A stretch of 64,000 nucleotides of DNA, from contig NZ_CP109171.1 in the NCBI RefSeq assembly GCF_036246005.1, positions 6,932,001 to 6,996,000 on the forward strand, read 5' to 3'. The position numbers were made by a program, and so were the translations under genes. The notes beneath the pieces are model-generated. The model did no database searches and was not told the origin of the DNA. It saw nothing but the letters and a program-made list of their open reading frames with translations. Positions 1 through 9,862 of this stretch are shown piece after piece (the first letter of the stretch is position 1; every line of letters starts with the position of its first letter). The stretch is from Streptomyces sp. NBC_01723 (GTDB lineage Bacteria; Actinomycetota; Actinomycetes; Streptomycetales; Streptomycetaceae).

Positions 1-1200
1 GCGGACACATGACGTCGCCCTGGTCGACGACAGCGGTCAGTTACTGGCCAAGCGGCACATTACCGACGACGCCACGGGCTACAAGATCCTGCTGGACTTG
101 CTGGTCGAGTACGGCGACAGTGAGGAGAACCCGATCCCGGTCGCGATCGAGACCTCGCGGGGCCTGCTCGTGGCCGTGCTGAGGGCCGGCAAGCGGCAAG
201 TGTTCGCGATCAACCCGATGGCCGCCGCCCGCTACCGCGACCGGCACTCGGTCTCGCGCAAGAAGTCCGACCCCGGCGACGCCCTGGTCCTCGCGAACAT
301 CCTGCGCACCGACATGCACGCCCACCGGCCGCTGCCTGATGACAGCGACCTCGGCCGGGCCGTTGCCGTCCTCGCCCGTGCTCAGCAAGACTCACTCTGG
401 AACCGCCAGCAGCTGTCCAACCAGCTTCGCTCGCTGCTGCGGAGTATTACGCGGCCGCCCTGGCGGCCTTCGAGCCCTGGCGCAACGGTCTGTGCCGACC
501 GGAAGCCCGGGAGCTTCTGAAGGCGGCCCCGACGCCGACCCGGGCCGCGCGGCTGACCCGCCCGCAGCTGGAGGCCGCGCTCAAGCGGGCCGGCCGCAAG
601 CGGGGCATCACGGCCGAGGCCGAGCGGCTCCGTGGCGTCTTCCGCGCCGACTATGCTCATCAGCCGCCCCTGGTCGAGGACGCGCTGGGCAAGCAAATGC
701 TCGCGCTCTTGGTCCAGCTGGAGGCCGCCTGCACGGCTGCCGACGACCTCGCTGAGGCGGTCGAAGAAGCTTTCTCTCAGCACCCGGACGCTGAGATCAT
801 CCTCAGCTTCCCCGGTCTCGGCGTCCAGCTCGGCGCCCGGGTGCTCGCCGAGATCGGAGACGACAAGGCCCGCTTCGCGGACGCCCGCGGTCTGAAGGCA
901 TACGCAGGCGCATCACCTATCACCAGGGCCTCCGGCAAGAAGTCGAGCATCACCCGGCGGTGGGTGAAGAATGACCGGCTCAACCACGCCGGCTACCTCT
1001 GGGCCTTCGCCGCGATCACCGCCTCGCCCGGCGCCAAGGCGCACTACCGGCGCCGCCGCTATGACCGCGGGGACTGGCACGCTGCCGCCCAGCGCAACCT
1101 CTTCAACCGCATGCTCGGCCAGCTCTACTGCTGCCTCCAGCACCACACGCTGTTCGAGGAACACACGGCCTTTCCGACCGCTCTCGCCGCAGCTGCTTGA
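1..1200 (+). pseudogene. IS110-family transposase, frameshifted, 5' part outside window
   Basis: The product resembles DEDD transposases of the IS110/IS116/IS902 group: an N-terminal RuvC-like part (SRKKSDPGDALVLANIL near base 250) and a C-terminal Tnp_20 part (FPGLGVQLGARVLAEIGDD near base 810). The frame is broken near base 440-450: the reading ending SLLR continues as EYYAAALAAFEPW only after one base is restored. The same defect is in the copy at 44343-45586, so it predates duplication. Translation ends at the TGA at 1198-1200. The protein is not expected to be functional unless an undocumented frameshift rescues it. Confidence 0.88.
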
Positions 1201-1223
1201 CACGTTGAGCGCCTGAGGTGTCT
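1..1223 (+). mobile_element. IS110-family element, right part, cut by window edge
   Basis: The first 1223 bases match the reverse complement of 44320-45542 wherever compared (both ends, and identical translations in several frames). This is therefore the right-hand part of a second, inverted copy of the IS110 at 44320-46085. Its right end reads gaggtgtct and abuts an interrupted ISAzo13 transposase gene. The terminal CT fits the CT core dinucleotide of IS110 insertions. The left end lies outside the window. Confidence 0.9.
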
Positions 1224-2466
1224 GCAGGCCGGCACCAAGACCACCGAAGGCAAGCAGCACCCGGACCGTGACGCCCAGTTCCGCTACATCAACGAGCGGG
1301 CCAGGCAGCACATGGATGCCGGCCAGCCGGTGATCAGCGTGGATGTGAAGAAGAAGGAACTCGTCGGCGATTACAAGAACGCGGGCCGACAGTGGCGGCC
1401 GGCCGGTGAGCCGGTCCTGGCCAAGACGCACGACTTCCTGGACCGACAGGGACCGGGCAAGGCGATCCCCTACGGCATCTATGACATCGCCGCGAACACC
1501 GGCTGGGTGAGTGTCGGCACGGATCACGACACCGCCGCGTTCGCTGTCGCTTCCATCCGCCGCTGGTGGCAGGCCCGGGGCCGGCACGACTATCCGGCCG
1601 CCACCCGTCTGCTGGTCACTGCGGACGCGGGCGGGTCCAACGGTTACCGCACCCGCGCCTGGAAGACGGAACTCGCCGCCCTGGCCGCCGAGACGGGCCT
1701 GGCCATCACGGTCTGCCACATGCCGCCGGGCACTTCGAAATGGAACAAGATCGAGCACCGGCTGTTCTCCCACATCTCTATGAACTGGCGCGGCCGCCCG
1801 CTGACCAGCCACGACGTCATCGTGAACAGCATCGCGGCGACCACCACCCGGACCGGGCTGACCGTCCACGCGGAGCTGGACCCTGGCACCTACGACACCG
1901 GCATCAGGGTCACCGACGGTGATATCGACGCTCTGCCCATACACCGGCACCGCTTCCATGGAGACTGGAACTACACCCTCCACCCTCACCCTCCCGTCAC
2001 CACCAGCGGCGCCAAGGACTCGCGGTCAGTTGGCGGCCCGTCCCCGCAGCCCTGCACCGGGTGCCTGCGCAATCCGGAGCTGACCGGAATGCCCGAACCG
2101 GTGATGAACGAACTCGTCGATCAACTGGCACAGAAGCTGGACGAGTTACGTGAGCACGGACGGCTCCGGCAGCGAGGAGGCCAACGCATCCGCGCTCGAG
2201 GCGCTGGGGCCAAGGACAAGCTGACCACCGCCGACAGAGTCCTGGCCACCGTGCTCTACCCGCGCAAACTCGGCACCCGAGACCTTCTCGCCCAACTCTT
2301 CGGAGTCCGCACCAGCACCCTCACCAGGGCCGTTCTCCAAGTCCAGCCCCTCCTGGCCGAGCACGGCTACACGATTCCACCCTCGACGGCCAGGTTCCGG
2401 ACACCTGCTGATATCACCACGTTCCTCGCCAACAGCAGCCCCACAAAGATCAAACCAACATGTTGA
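1222..2466 (+). pseudogene. ISAzo13-family transposase, 5'-truncated
   Basis: From 1222 the frame reads LQAGTKTTEGKQHPDRD and continues through an ISAzo13-type catalytic region (VISVDVKKKELVGDYKN, LLVTADAGGSNGYRTR, PPGTSKWNKIEHRLFSH, GDWNYTLHPH). The N-terminal part is missing because the IS110 at 1-1223 inserted here. After about 2030 the frame continues into KLTTADRVLATVLYPRKLGT and RFRTPADITTFLA, which look like the 'ISAzo13 transposase-related' helix-turn-helix segment often found with this family. Whether that segment is natural or an in-frame fusion cannot be told here. The gene is a remnant. Confidence 0.82.
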
Positions 2467-2482
2467 TTCTCTGCGAGCCCTA

Positions 2483-3350
2483 AGACCGTGTCCTACGTGG
2501 TCAGTTGGTCGTTGGGCTGCGTATGGGGCGGGGTACGTGGAGTTGGATTGTTCCGGACGGCTTGTGGGAGATCGCCAGGCCGTTGATCCCGGAGGTCCGG
2601 GTTCGGCCGCAGGGCGGCGGGAAGCAGAACACGCCTGATGAGACGCTGTTCGCAGCGATCATCTATGTGCTGGTCAGTGGATGTGCCTGGCGGGCTCTGC
2701 CGCCGTGTTTCGGGATATCGAAGTCGACCGCACACCGCAGGTTCATGATCTGGTCGAGGGCCGGCGTGTGGGGGCGCTTGCATGAAGCCGTCGTTCACCG
2801 GCTCGATGACGCGGGCCTTGTCGATGTCTCCCGTGTGGTCCTCGACTCGGCTCATGTGCGCGCTAAAAAAGGGGCGAACACACAGGTCCGAGCCCCGTGG
2901 ACCGAGGCAAGCCGGGTTCCAAGATGCACACCCTGTCGGACGCGAACGGACTGCCCCTGGTCGTCGGCGTCTCGGCCGCCAACGTCCACGACAGCCAAAG
3001 CCTGAAGCCCATGGTGGCGGGTCACCAAACGAAACACGACCCCTATCGCGGCCGCCACTTCAAACCCCAACGCCTCCATGCCGACAAGGCCTACGACATC
3101 CCTGAACTGCGAAAATGGCTCCGCGGCAAGCGGATCGGAGTGCGTATCGCCCGCAAGGGCATCGAGTCCAGCGAACGATTGGGTCGGCGCCGATGGGTGA
3201 TCGAACGGACCATCTCCTGGCTGTCCGGCTACCGCAGACTCAGCCCTCGCTACGAACGGAAACCCCGCAACTACCTGGCCTTTCTCGGCCTCGCCGCAGC
3301 ACTGTGCTGCTACAAACGACTCCTCAAACTGACCATGTAGGACACGGTCT
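2483..3350 (+). mobile_element. IS5-family (IS427-like) insertion sequence
   Basis: Terminal inverted repeats are visible: agaccgtgtcctacgtggtc at the left and its near-perfect inverse at the right (3329-3350), with one mismatch over about 22 bp. TAA lies next to both ends (2481-2483 and 3350-3352 if the outermost A/T are taken as target), consistent with a short duplication. The element encodes one transposase in two overlapping frames. Confidence 0.88.
2523..3340 (+). CDS. IS5-family transposase expressed by -1 frameshifting
   Basis: DDE transposase (DUF4096 N-terminal part plus DDE_Tnp_1). The first frame starts at ATG 2523 and runs past VVLDSAHVRAKKG; the second carries DRGKPGSKMHTLSDANGLPL, LHADKAYDIPELRKWLRG and RRRWVIERTISWLSGYRR, with the catalytic Asp and the final Glu in VIERT. 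The frames join at the run AAAAAAGGGG (2865-2874). A -1 slip there gives the family-typical KRGEHTGPSPVDRGKPG, so this looks like the programmed frameshift of the IS427 group rather than damage. The element may be functional. Confidence 0.85.
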
Positions 3351-3494
3351 AACTGCCTGTTCTCTATCCGCTCGCGCGGTCGGGCAGGTTCGAACGGGGT
3401 CCTGGTTCGGGTGAGTTGTCCGGGGCGGGTGCATGAAGGAAGGGCCTCTTGGTAGCTCGCGGATGTCGAGTCCAGCGAGAAGCAAGAGGCCCTG

Positions 3495-4427
3495 TTGTCG
3501 AAGTGTCGCGTGGTCGTGGTCGCCGAGTCCAGTTCGTCCACTCGTGGGTGTGACTGCCTCGCCCACAGGTTCGGGAACGCAGTCGACCGGCCGCAGCGCC
3601 GGCCTCGATACGGCTCGGACATGAGCGATGCCGAGTGGGCCGTGGTGAGGGATCTGCTGCCGGTTCCGGGCTGGCTTTCGGGCTGTGGCGGGCGTCCGGA
3701 GGGCTACTGCCACCGGCAGATGATCGACGCAGTGCGCTACCTCGTCGACAACGGCATCAAGTGGAGGGCGATGCCCGCGGACTTCCCGCCCTGGCCGCGC
3801 GTCTACGCCTTCTTCGCCCGCTGGCGGGACACGGGACTGGTCACCGAGCTGCACCACCGGCTGCGGGAAGCCGTCCGCGCCGGTGAAGGCCGCAGCGCCG
3901 ACCCGAGCGCGGGGGTCGTGGACTCGCAGTCGGTGAAGGCAGACGCCACTGTCACCTTCGGCTCACGGGGCTTCGACGCGGGCAAGAAGATCAATGGTCG
4001 CAAGCGGCACCTGCTCACCGACACGCTCGGACTTCTCCTAGCCGTCCTGGTCACACCGGCCTCCGTGACCGACCGGGACGGCGCCCGGTCCCTTCTGCCA
4101 GCGGCGGCCGGCCGTTTCCGGCGGCTGGCCCGGGTCTGGGCCGATGGCGGCTACACCGGCCACCTCACCGACTGGACCAGCCAGCACCTCGGGCTCGTCC
4201 TCGACATCGTCCGCCGCAGTGAGGACGTCCGGGGCTTCCAGGCCCTTCCCCGCCGCTGGGTCGTCGAACGGTCCTTTGCGTGGTTTCTGCGCAGCCGCCG
4301 CCTGGTCAGGGACTACGAACGCCGCCCCGACACGAGCGAAGCCGTCATCCGCTGGTCGATGATCGCCCTGATGAGCCGCCGCCTGGCCGCACGATCTCGT
4401 CGGCCTGCAGTCCTGACGGCAGGGTGA
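3495..4427 (+). CDS. IS5-family transposase
   Basis: Full-length DDE transposase of about 310 residues. The DUF4096 part (MSDAEWAVVRDLLPVPGWL, DNGIKWRAMPADFPPW) is followed by the catalytic domain (AGVVDSQSVKADATV, KINGRKRHLLTDTLGLL, VWADGGYTGHL, RRWVVERSFAWFLRSRR). The TTG at 3495 is taken because the frame is open from there and AAGAGG lies upstream; ATG 3621 is the alternative. The last 15 residues run past the usual family end into the neighbouring gene on the other strand, so the right end of the element has probably been altered. Confidence 0.78.
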   Translation: MSKCRVVVVAESSSSTRGCDCLAHRFGNAVDRPQRRPRYGSDMSDAEWAVVRDLLPVPGWLSGCGGRPEGYCHRQMIDAVRYLVDNGIKWRAMPADFPPWPRVYAFFARWRDTGLVTELHHRLREAVRAGEGRSADPSAGVVDSQSVKADATVTFGSRGFDAGKKINGRKRHLLTDTLGLLLAVLVTPASVTDRDGARSLLPAAAGRFRRLARVWADGGYTGHLTDWTSQHLGLVLDIVRRSEDVRGFQALPRRWVVERSFAWFLRSRRLVRDYERRPDTSEAVIRWSMIALMSRRLAARSRRPAVLTAG

Positions 4428-4884
4428 ACCTCCCGGGCCTCGTCTCCACCAGCCAGCCCCGTTCCACCAGCCTCTTCAGCCGTGCTCTCGCACCCTCGAC
4501 GCGTGAGGCCGAGGCACTGTCCCAGCCAAGCACCACGGCCGCCCGCCGGGCACCCAGCCCGTCGATCCCGGCCTCGGCCGCGGCTGCCATCACCGCCTGG
4601 TAGTCCACCGACAGGTCTTCGACCCCGGCCGCGTTCTGTCGATGCGGCACCGCACGGCGCGGGCCCACCGGCGTCCTCGGCGACGGGCCAACGACTGTCT
4701 CGGCCGGCTGTTCCTCCTCGGCGAGCGCTTCCAGATACTGCTCGAGGCCGATCGTCCGAAGCTTGAGAACCTCCTCGGCATCCGCCAAGTCTGCCCGCAC
4801 CCGCTTCAGTTCGGCTTCGAGCTCATCCACCCGCACGGCAGCGGCCTTCCGCCGCGTTTCCAGGACCGCACGCATCGACGGCAT
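4345..4884 (-). CDS. hypothetical coiled-coil protein, 3' end replaced by IS sequence
   Basis: A 179-residue product. Residues about 10-60 are a heptad-like, Glu/Arg/Leu-rich segment (AVRVDELEAELKRVRADLA) that should form a coiled coil. A loop precedes a C-terminal part (YQAVMAAAAEAGIDGLGARR, LKRLVERGWLVETRPGRFT) that looks like a small winged-helix domain. Proteins of this layout are common beside transposable elements in Streptomyces; their role is not known to me. The last 20-30 residues are antisense to the end of the IS5 gene at 3495-4427, so the natural C-terminus was probably lost to that insertion. Confidence 0.55.
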   Translation of the reverse strand: MPSMRAVLETRRKAAAVRVDELEAELKRVRADLADAEEVLKLRTIGLEQYLEALAEEEQPAETVVGPSPRTPVGPRRAVPHRQNAAGVEDLSVDYQAVMAAAAEAGIDGLGARRAAVVLGWDSASASRVEGARARLKRLVERGWLVETRPGRFTLPSGLQADEIVRPGGGSSGRSSTSG

Positions 4885-5015
4885 CCGCCACCCCCACCGA
4901 CTCGATCAGCAACGAGTCGAGGCTCCCGCCACAGCCGCAATCTCATGCCTGACCAGCGGAATCTGCACACGGCATTCGGAAAGAGAACGGCCTCTAAAGG
5001 CTGTCCTACCTTCCT

Positions 5016-5855
5016 AGAGGTTGTCCCGTAACCGGTGGTGCTGCTGGTGCGTTGGTCGGGCATGGGTGGGGTGATCTCAGCAGATGATCCGAAGTGGATC
5101 GAGCCGTTTGCGGGTCTGACCGAGGTGCAGTTTGCGAGGCTGGTGGCACTGGTACGGCGCCGAGGTGGCGACGTTCAGCGTGGCCGGCCATGGCGGCTGT
5201 CGCTCGAAGACCGGGTGTTGCTGGTGGCGACGTACTGGCGCACGAACCTCACGTTGCGGCAGGTGGCGCCGTTGTTCGGAGTCTCGAAGTCCGCTGCCGA
5301 CCGCATCTTGGACCATCTCGCACCGCTGCTGGCCATCTCGCCCGCGCGGCGGCCGCGCAAGGACACCGTCTACATCGTCGACGGCACTCTGGTGCCCACC
5401 CGCGACCGCAGTGTCGCCGCGTCCAGCAAGAACTACCGGTACTCGACCAATCTGCAGGTCGTCATCGACGCCAACAGCCGCCTGGTCGTGGCCATCGGTC
5501 TCCCGCTGCCCGGCAGCCGCAACGACTGCCGGGCCTTCACCGAGTCCGGCATCGATCGGGCCTGCCGCGGCGCCCCGACCCTTGCCGACGGCGGCTACCA
5601 AGGCACCGGCCTCCTGATCCCGCACCGCAAACGACGAGGCCAGAGCCACCTCAGCCCCTCGCAGGAGGCAGAGAACGCCGTCCATCGCCGGGCACGAGCG
5701 CGCGTGGAACACGCCCTGTCGCGGTTGAAGAACTGGAAGATCCTGCGGGACTGCCGACTCAAGGGCGACGGAGTTCACCAGGCCATGCTCGGCATCGCCC
5801 GACTGCACAACCTGGCCCTCACTGGATAACTCACACTCCATACGGGACAACCTCT
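5016..5855 (+). mobile_element. IS5-family element (IS112-like), complete
   Basis: Both ends carry the inverted repeat agaggttgtcccgta (5016-5030) and tacgggacaacctct (5841-5855). TA occurs on both flanks. A second copy in opposite orientation begins at 63598, so the two copies enclose about 58 kb. Confidence 0.9.
5035..5829 (+). CDS. IS5-family (IS112-like) transposase
   Basis: A 264-residue transposase with an N-terminal helix-turn-helix of HTH_Tnp_4 type (RPWRLSLEDRVLLVATYWRT, LRQVAPLFGVSKSAADRIL) and a DDE_Tnp_4 catalytic domain: first Asp in YIVDGTLVPTRDR, second in LADGGYQGTGLLIPHRKR, Glu in RARARVEHALSRLKNWKIL. GTG 5035 is the outermost start; ATG 5062 is equally possible. No frameshift was seen. 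This is one of the few intact transposase genes here and could have mobilised the copy at the right end of the window. Confidence 0.88.
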   Translation: MVLLVRWSGMGGVISADDPKWIEPFAGLTEVQFARLVALVRRRGGDVQRGRPWRLSLEDRVLLVATYWRTNLTLRQVAPLFGVSKSAADRILDHLAPLLAISPARRPRKDTVYIVDGTLVPTRDRSVAASSKNYRYSTNLQVVIDANSRLVVAIGLPLPGSRNDCRAFTESGIDRACRGAPTLADGGYQGTGLLIPHRKRRGQSHLSPSQEAENAVHRRARARVEHALSRLKNWKILRDCRLKGDGVHQAMLGIARLHNLALTG

Positions 5856-7191
5856 AGGCGTGGGTCTGACCGGTCATTCGTAGGATCGGAGGGCCCGGGG
5901 GCTCCGGGTATGGCTGTAAAGGTTGAGCGGTGGATGGCTTACGGGTTGGCCACCTGGAGCCCCGTGACGACTCGACCGCTGATTGGGAGACGCGACTCGA
6001 TCGCTGCTGTAGGACAACGTCGGCGAGGTCGTCCGCGGGACTGGTGTGAGACGAGCTGGCGGGAGGGGACGTGCCCGAGATCTGGGCCGGGGTAGACATC
6101 GGCAAGACGCATCGCCATGCCGTGGTGATCAACGCGGAGGGCGAGCGGCTGCTGTCCCGCCGGGTCGAGAACGACGAGACGGAACTGCTGGCTCTGATCG
6201 GCGATGTGCTGGCGATATCCGACGATGCGCTCTGGGCTGTCGACCTCAATCACGGCGGCGCCGCCCTGCTGATCGGCTTGCTCACGGCCCATGCCCAGCC
6301 CGTTGTCTACCTCACCGGTCTCGCGGTCCACCGGGCCTCGGCCACTTACCGGGGCGAGGGAAAGACCGACGCGAAGGACGCCTTCGTCATCGCCGACCAG
6401 GCTCGCATTCGGCGGGACCTGGGTCTGCTGCGGCCCGGCGACGAGATCGCTGTCGACCTGCGCACCCTGACCAACCGGCGTCTGGACCTCGTCTTCGACC
6501 GTACCCGGCAGATTAACCGCCTCCGGCCCAGTTGCTGGAGATCTTTCCTGCTCTGGAGCGGTCTCTCGACCTGACGAACAAGGGCCCGGTGATGCTTCTG
6601 ACCGGCCACCAAACGCCGGCAGGCATCCGCCGAACAGGTGCCAAGCGCCTCGAGACATGGCTGAAGAACCGCAAGGTCAAAGGTGCCGCCGCCCTGGCCC
6701 GCACCGCCGTCGAGGCAGCTCAGGCACAGCACTCCGTGCTGCCCGGTGAGAACCTGGCCGCCGCCATGGTGGCCCGCCTAGCGAAGGGGGTGATGACCCT
6801 CGAGGAGGAGATCGCGGAACTCGACGCCCACATCGAGGCCCGGTTTCGCGAGCATCCGCATGCCGAAGTGATCCGCAGTCTCCCCGGCATGGGCACCAGG
6901 CTCGGTGCCGAGTTCATCGCCGCAACAGGCGGCGACATGGGCGCTTTCAGCAGTACCGACCGTCTGGCCGGCTTCGCCGGCCTGGCCCCACAAACCCGCG
7001 ACTCCGGCCGCGTCAGTGGCAACCTTCGCAGGCCCCGCCGCTACCACCGTGGCCTTATGAGAGCTATGCACTTGTCGGCGATGGCCAGCCTCAAATCCTG
7101 CCCCGCATCGAAGGCTTACCACCAACGGAAGTGGAGCGAAGGGAAAGGACACAATCACGCTGTCCTCGCCCTCGCCCGTCGACGGATCAAT

Positions 7192-8082
7192 GAGCTCTTT
7201 CAGCGTTGGCTCTCCAGGGTGAGGAGGGCCTTGGCGATGACGGTCATGCGGTTGGGGCTGATGCGGGCTCTGCGGAAGATCTGCCAGGACTTCAGCTGTG
7301 CCATGCCGCGTTCGACGGGAGCTCGAGCCTGGGCCGGTGCGCGGTTGACAGTTCGCTGTGTGGGCGTGAGTTCGCCTCCGGGTGGTCGTTTGAGCCCGGT
7401 GGTGACCCAAGGGCCGGCGCCCTGGTATGCGCGGTCAGCCAGGGCGGGGGCGCCCTGTCGCTCGCAGATCCGGATGATCCGGTGGGGGCGGGCCGAGGTC
7501 AGGTCATGGGTGCGGTCCGGCAGCGCGGGCGAGATCCACAGCACCTTGCCGGTGGGGTCGGTGACGGCCTGGTCGTTCACCCCGTGGCGGCGGTGCTTGG
7601 CCGGGTAGTCGCCACGGCCCACGGCCGTCGCCGGTCCGGTCGCACTCGGCGAGGGTCCCGTCCAGCAGCACGAGGTCCGGGTCGCTCTCGCGCAGGACCT
7701 TCAGCAGGCCCGGAGCCCGGCCGGCGAGCAGACCGACGACGGCCGTGGCGTATGCGTGAGCGGTACCGACGGATATACCGAAGCCGGCCGCGATGCGCGC
7801 GAGGGTGTCGTGACGGCGCAGATACACCAGGGCGACCAGCGCACGCTGGTGCGGCGGGAGCTTGCATCGCCGGTCCCCCTCAAGGGTGACGATGAGCATC
7901 GTGACCCACGCGACCAAGGCGTGAGACAGGTCGAGTGCGGCAGGATAGGGAACCAACGAGGCTCCTGTGCCGATGGATTGAGACTTCGAACACCTCCCTC
8001 AACGGCACGGGAGCCTCGTGCGTTGCGGTCCCTCCTCCCCAGCAGCACCATCACCCGTTCAGCGGCCACGCTGAAAAGGCTC
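7192..8082 (-). mobile_element. IS5-family element nested in an IS110
   Basis: Imperfect inverted repeats gagctctttcagcg (7192-7205) and cgctgaaaaggctc (8069-8082) bound 891 bp. The trinucleotide AAT occurs directly outside both ends (7189-7191 and 8083-8085). Removing the element and one AAT restores the IS110 frame, so this is a clean insertion with a 3 bp target duplication. Confidence 0.85.
7200..7956 (-). pseudogene. IS5-family transposase broken by a 7-bp duplication
   Basis: The first part (from 7956) carries an HTH_Tnp_4 region ([39 protein letters not shown]) and the first Asp in [18 protein letters not shown]. The second part, in another frame, has [27 protein letters not shown] and VERGMAQLKSWQIFRRAR. 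The break is near 7613-7627, where the 7-mer gccgtgg is present twice in tandem; removing one copy rejoins [14 protein letters not shown]. The transposase is inactive as it stands. Confidence 0.83.
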
Positions 8083-8109
8083 AATGAGGAGTGGTTGGCC
8101 GGATCCTGA

Positions 8110-8643
8110 ACCGTTTGCGTGTGGCAGCCGTTGTGCCCCTCGAGTCAGCCCCGGCGTTCGGCCGGTATCCCGCATCTGACCGGTCCAAGGAGAGCGCACA
8201 TGACTTGAACGGCATCCAGCTCGTCGTATCGCGCCACATGGCCTGTTGAAACGGCGGAGTCCCGAGGCGGGCGTGGCAGAGGTTCCGTCACGGCGGGCCC
8301 CGTTGGTAGTCAGCCGTGCACTGCGACTCCCCGTTTCCCCACCGACCGCCGCCCGCCTGGCGGATCCCGAACGAACTCGAAGCGGCGCGCGAGCTGAACG
8401 GGATCGACATGGCAACGTGCCCGTGCTCCGCCGTACACCAGGGTGACTGGCCGCACCGAGAACTGGGACCAGACCGGTTGTACCGACACATTGCTCAGGG
8501 TTGGCCGGCTGGCATCAGCGCGCCGATCGCATCGTTCACCGATCTCGCGTGACGGCCTCACCTGGGGAGAAGGAACCAGTAGGGCGTGGTCAGGTGCGAC
8601 CTTGTCGTTCGTCCTGCCATCGCACCAGTCCCGGAGGCCCTCC
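8110..8643. other. region with no recognised gene
   Basis: These 534 bases hold the 3' non-coding end of the split IS110 and then sequence upstream of the DUF418 gene. No protein with recognisable motifs was found in any frame. A ribosome binding site (GGAGG, 8633-8637) serves the next gene. Confidence 0.5.
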
Positions 8644-9843
8644 TTGCGCTCCCCGCGCCGCACACAGACATCCTTCGACACCGCCGAGACGGTACCGAAG
8701 CACGAGCGGGTGCGGGAGATCGACGTACTGCGCGGCTTCGCCCTGCTGGGCATTCTTCTTGTCAACGTCACGGCCATGGCCGGGCCTCGCATGGGCTCGG
8801 GAGGCGAGCTGGGTGTGTCGCGGGTGGACGAGATGGCCGACTGGCTGCTCACCACCTTGGTCAGCGCAAAGTTCTTTCCGCTCTTCTCCTTCCTGTTCGG
8901 ATACAGCTTCACGCTCCAAAAAGCTTCGGCCGACCGCACAGGCACTCCTTTCGTTCCCCGATATCTGCGCCGACTGACTGGCCTGTTCCTCCTGGGGCTC
9001 GCCCACGGCGTCCTGCTCTTCCCCGGCGACGTCCTCATGGTCTATGCGGTGCTGGGGCTCGTCCTGTTCGCGGTCAGGGACATCGAACCTCGGACCGCCG
9101 TACGGGCGGCGGCCTGTCTTGTCACCGGTGTCGCCCTATGCCTGCTGGTCTGGGGCATGGCGACGGTCGCCTACACGGAGCCGGTGAATCCGCAGGACCG
9201 CGCGGCAGCGATCCAGGAGACAGCGGCTGCGTACCGGGGTGGCTTCGGCTCAGTCGTCCAGGCCAATCTGGGGTGGTTGCACTACTCCCTGGGCTGGAAC
9301 GTCCTGTACGGCGCGGACATGCTGGCGGCGCTGCTGGCCGGACTCGCCGCCGGCCGACGCGGGCTGCTCGTCGAGACCCACCGATACCGCGCGTGGATGG
9401 TGCGGATCGCCGTCTGCGCCCTGCCCGTCGGTCTGGCCGGGAGCACCTTCATGGCCGTCTGCCGCAATGGGCCGCTGGACGCCCGCTGGTACGACGTCGG
9501 CTCCGCCGTCGGCGTTCTCACCGCCCCCGCGCTGACGGCCTCGTACGTCTGTGGGCTGCTGCTCCTGCTGCGCACCCGCCCCGGCGGCCGGATCGCCGGC
9601 GCCCTCGCCGGGGCCGGCCGCCTCGCCCTGACCCACTACCTTACGCAGTCCCTGGTGATGGCGTTCGTCTTCACCGGTTACGGACTGGCCTGGTACGGCC
9701 GCCACGGCACCGCGGTACTACTGGCGGGATGCTTCGCCCTGTACGCGGCACAACTCGCTGTTGGCGGCTGGCTGTTGCGGCGTGCCCGATACGGACCGGC
9801 CGAGTGGCTGCTTCGCGCCGCAACGCTGGGGCGCAGGCCCTGA
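8644..9843 (+). CDS. DUF418 family integral membrane protein
   Basis: TTG 8644 is chosen because GGAGG at 8633-8637 stands 6 bases upstream and the family-typical N-terminus (VREIDVLRGFALLGILLVN) follows; the frame is open further upstream but without family similarity. The 399-residue protein has about eight to ten hydrophobic helices. The segments SFLFGYSFTLQK, LGLAHGVLLFPGDVLMVYAVLG and LTHYLTQSLVMAFVF are characteristic of YeiB-like DUF418 proteins. Its function is unknown; transport or membrane-sensing roles have been proposed for the family. It has its own ribosome binding site, no partner genes and IS elements on both sides, so it looks like a host gene stranded among insertions. Confidence 0.88.
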   Translation: MRSPRRTQTSFDTAETVPKHERVREIDVLRGFALLGILLVNVTAMAGPRMGSGGELGVSRVDEMADWLLTTLVSAKFFPLFSFLFGYSFTLQKASADRTGTPFVPRYLRRLTGLFLLGLAHGVLLFPGDVLMVYAVLGLVLFAVRDIEPRTAVRAAACLVTGVALCLLVWGMATVAYTEPVNPQDRAAAIQETAAAYRGGFGSVVQANLGWLHYSLGWNVLYGADMLAALLAGLAAGRRGLLVETHRYRAWMVRIAVCALPVGLAGSTFMAVCRNGPLDARWYDVGSAVGVLTAPALTASYVCGLLLLLRTRPGGRIAGALAGAGRLALTHYLTQSLVMAFVFTGYGLAWYGRHGTAVLLAGCFALYAAQLAVGGWLLRRARYGPAEWLLRAATLGRRP

Positions 9844-9862
9844 GAGGTCGTTTTCGCCCGAT

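Larger units (their letters stand above)
6071..8109 (+). pseudogene. IS110-family transposase, frameshifted and split by an IS5
   Basis: GTG 6071 follows GGGAGGGG. The N-terminal RuvC-like part has the first Asp in EIWAGVDIGKTHRHAVV and the DAKDA box in GEGKTDAKDAFVIADQ. One base is missing near 6530 (INRLR is followed by QLLEIFPALER in the next frame). The Tnp_20 part (SLPGMGTRLGAEFIAATGGD, GFAGLAPQTRDSGR) runs to codon AAT at 7189-7191, where an IS5 of 891 bp intervenes. The gene resumes at 8086 with GAG GAG TGG and stops at 8107-8109. The roughly 200 bases before 6071 are non-coding, the usual place for an IS110 bridge RNA; no guides were resolved there. Confidence 0.85.

Noticed and set aside
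5870..6070. Bridge-RNA guides for the IS110 at 6071
   Set aside because: The region is of the right size and place, but the element's outer ends and target could not be fixed, so no guide pairing could be tested.
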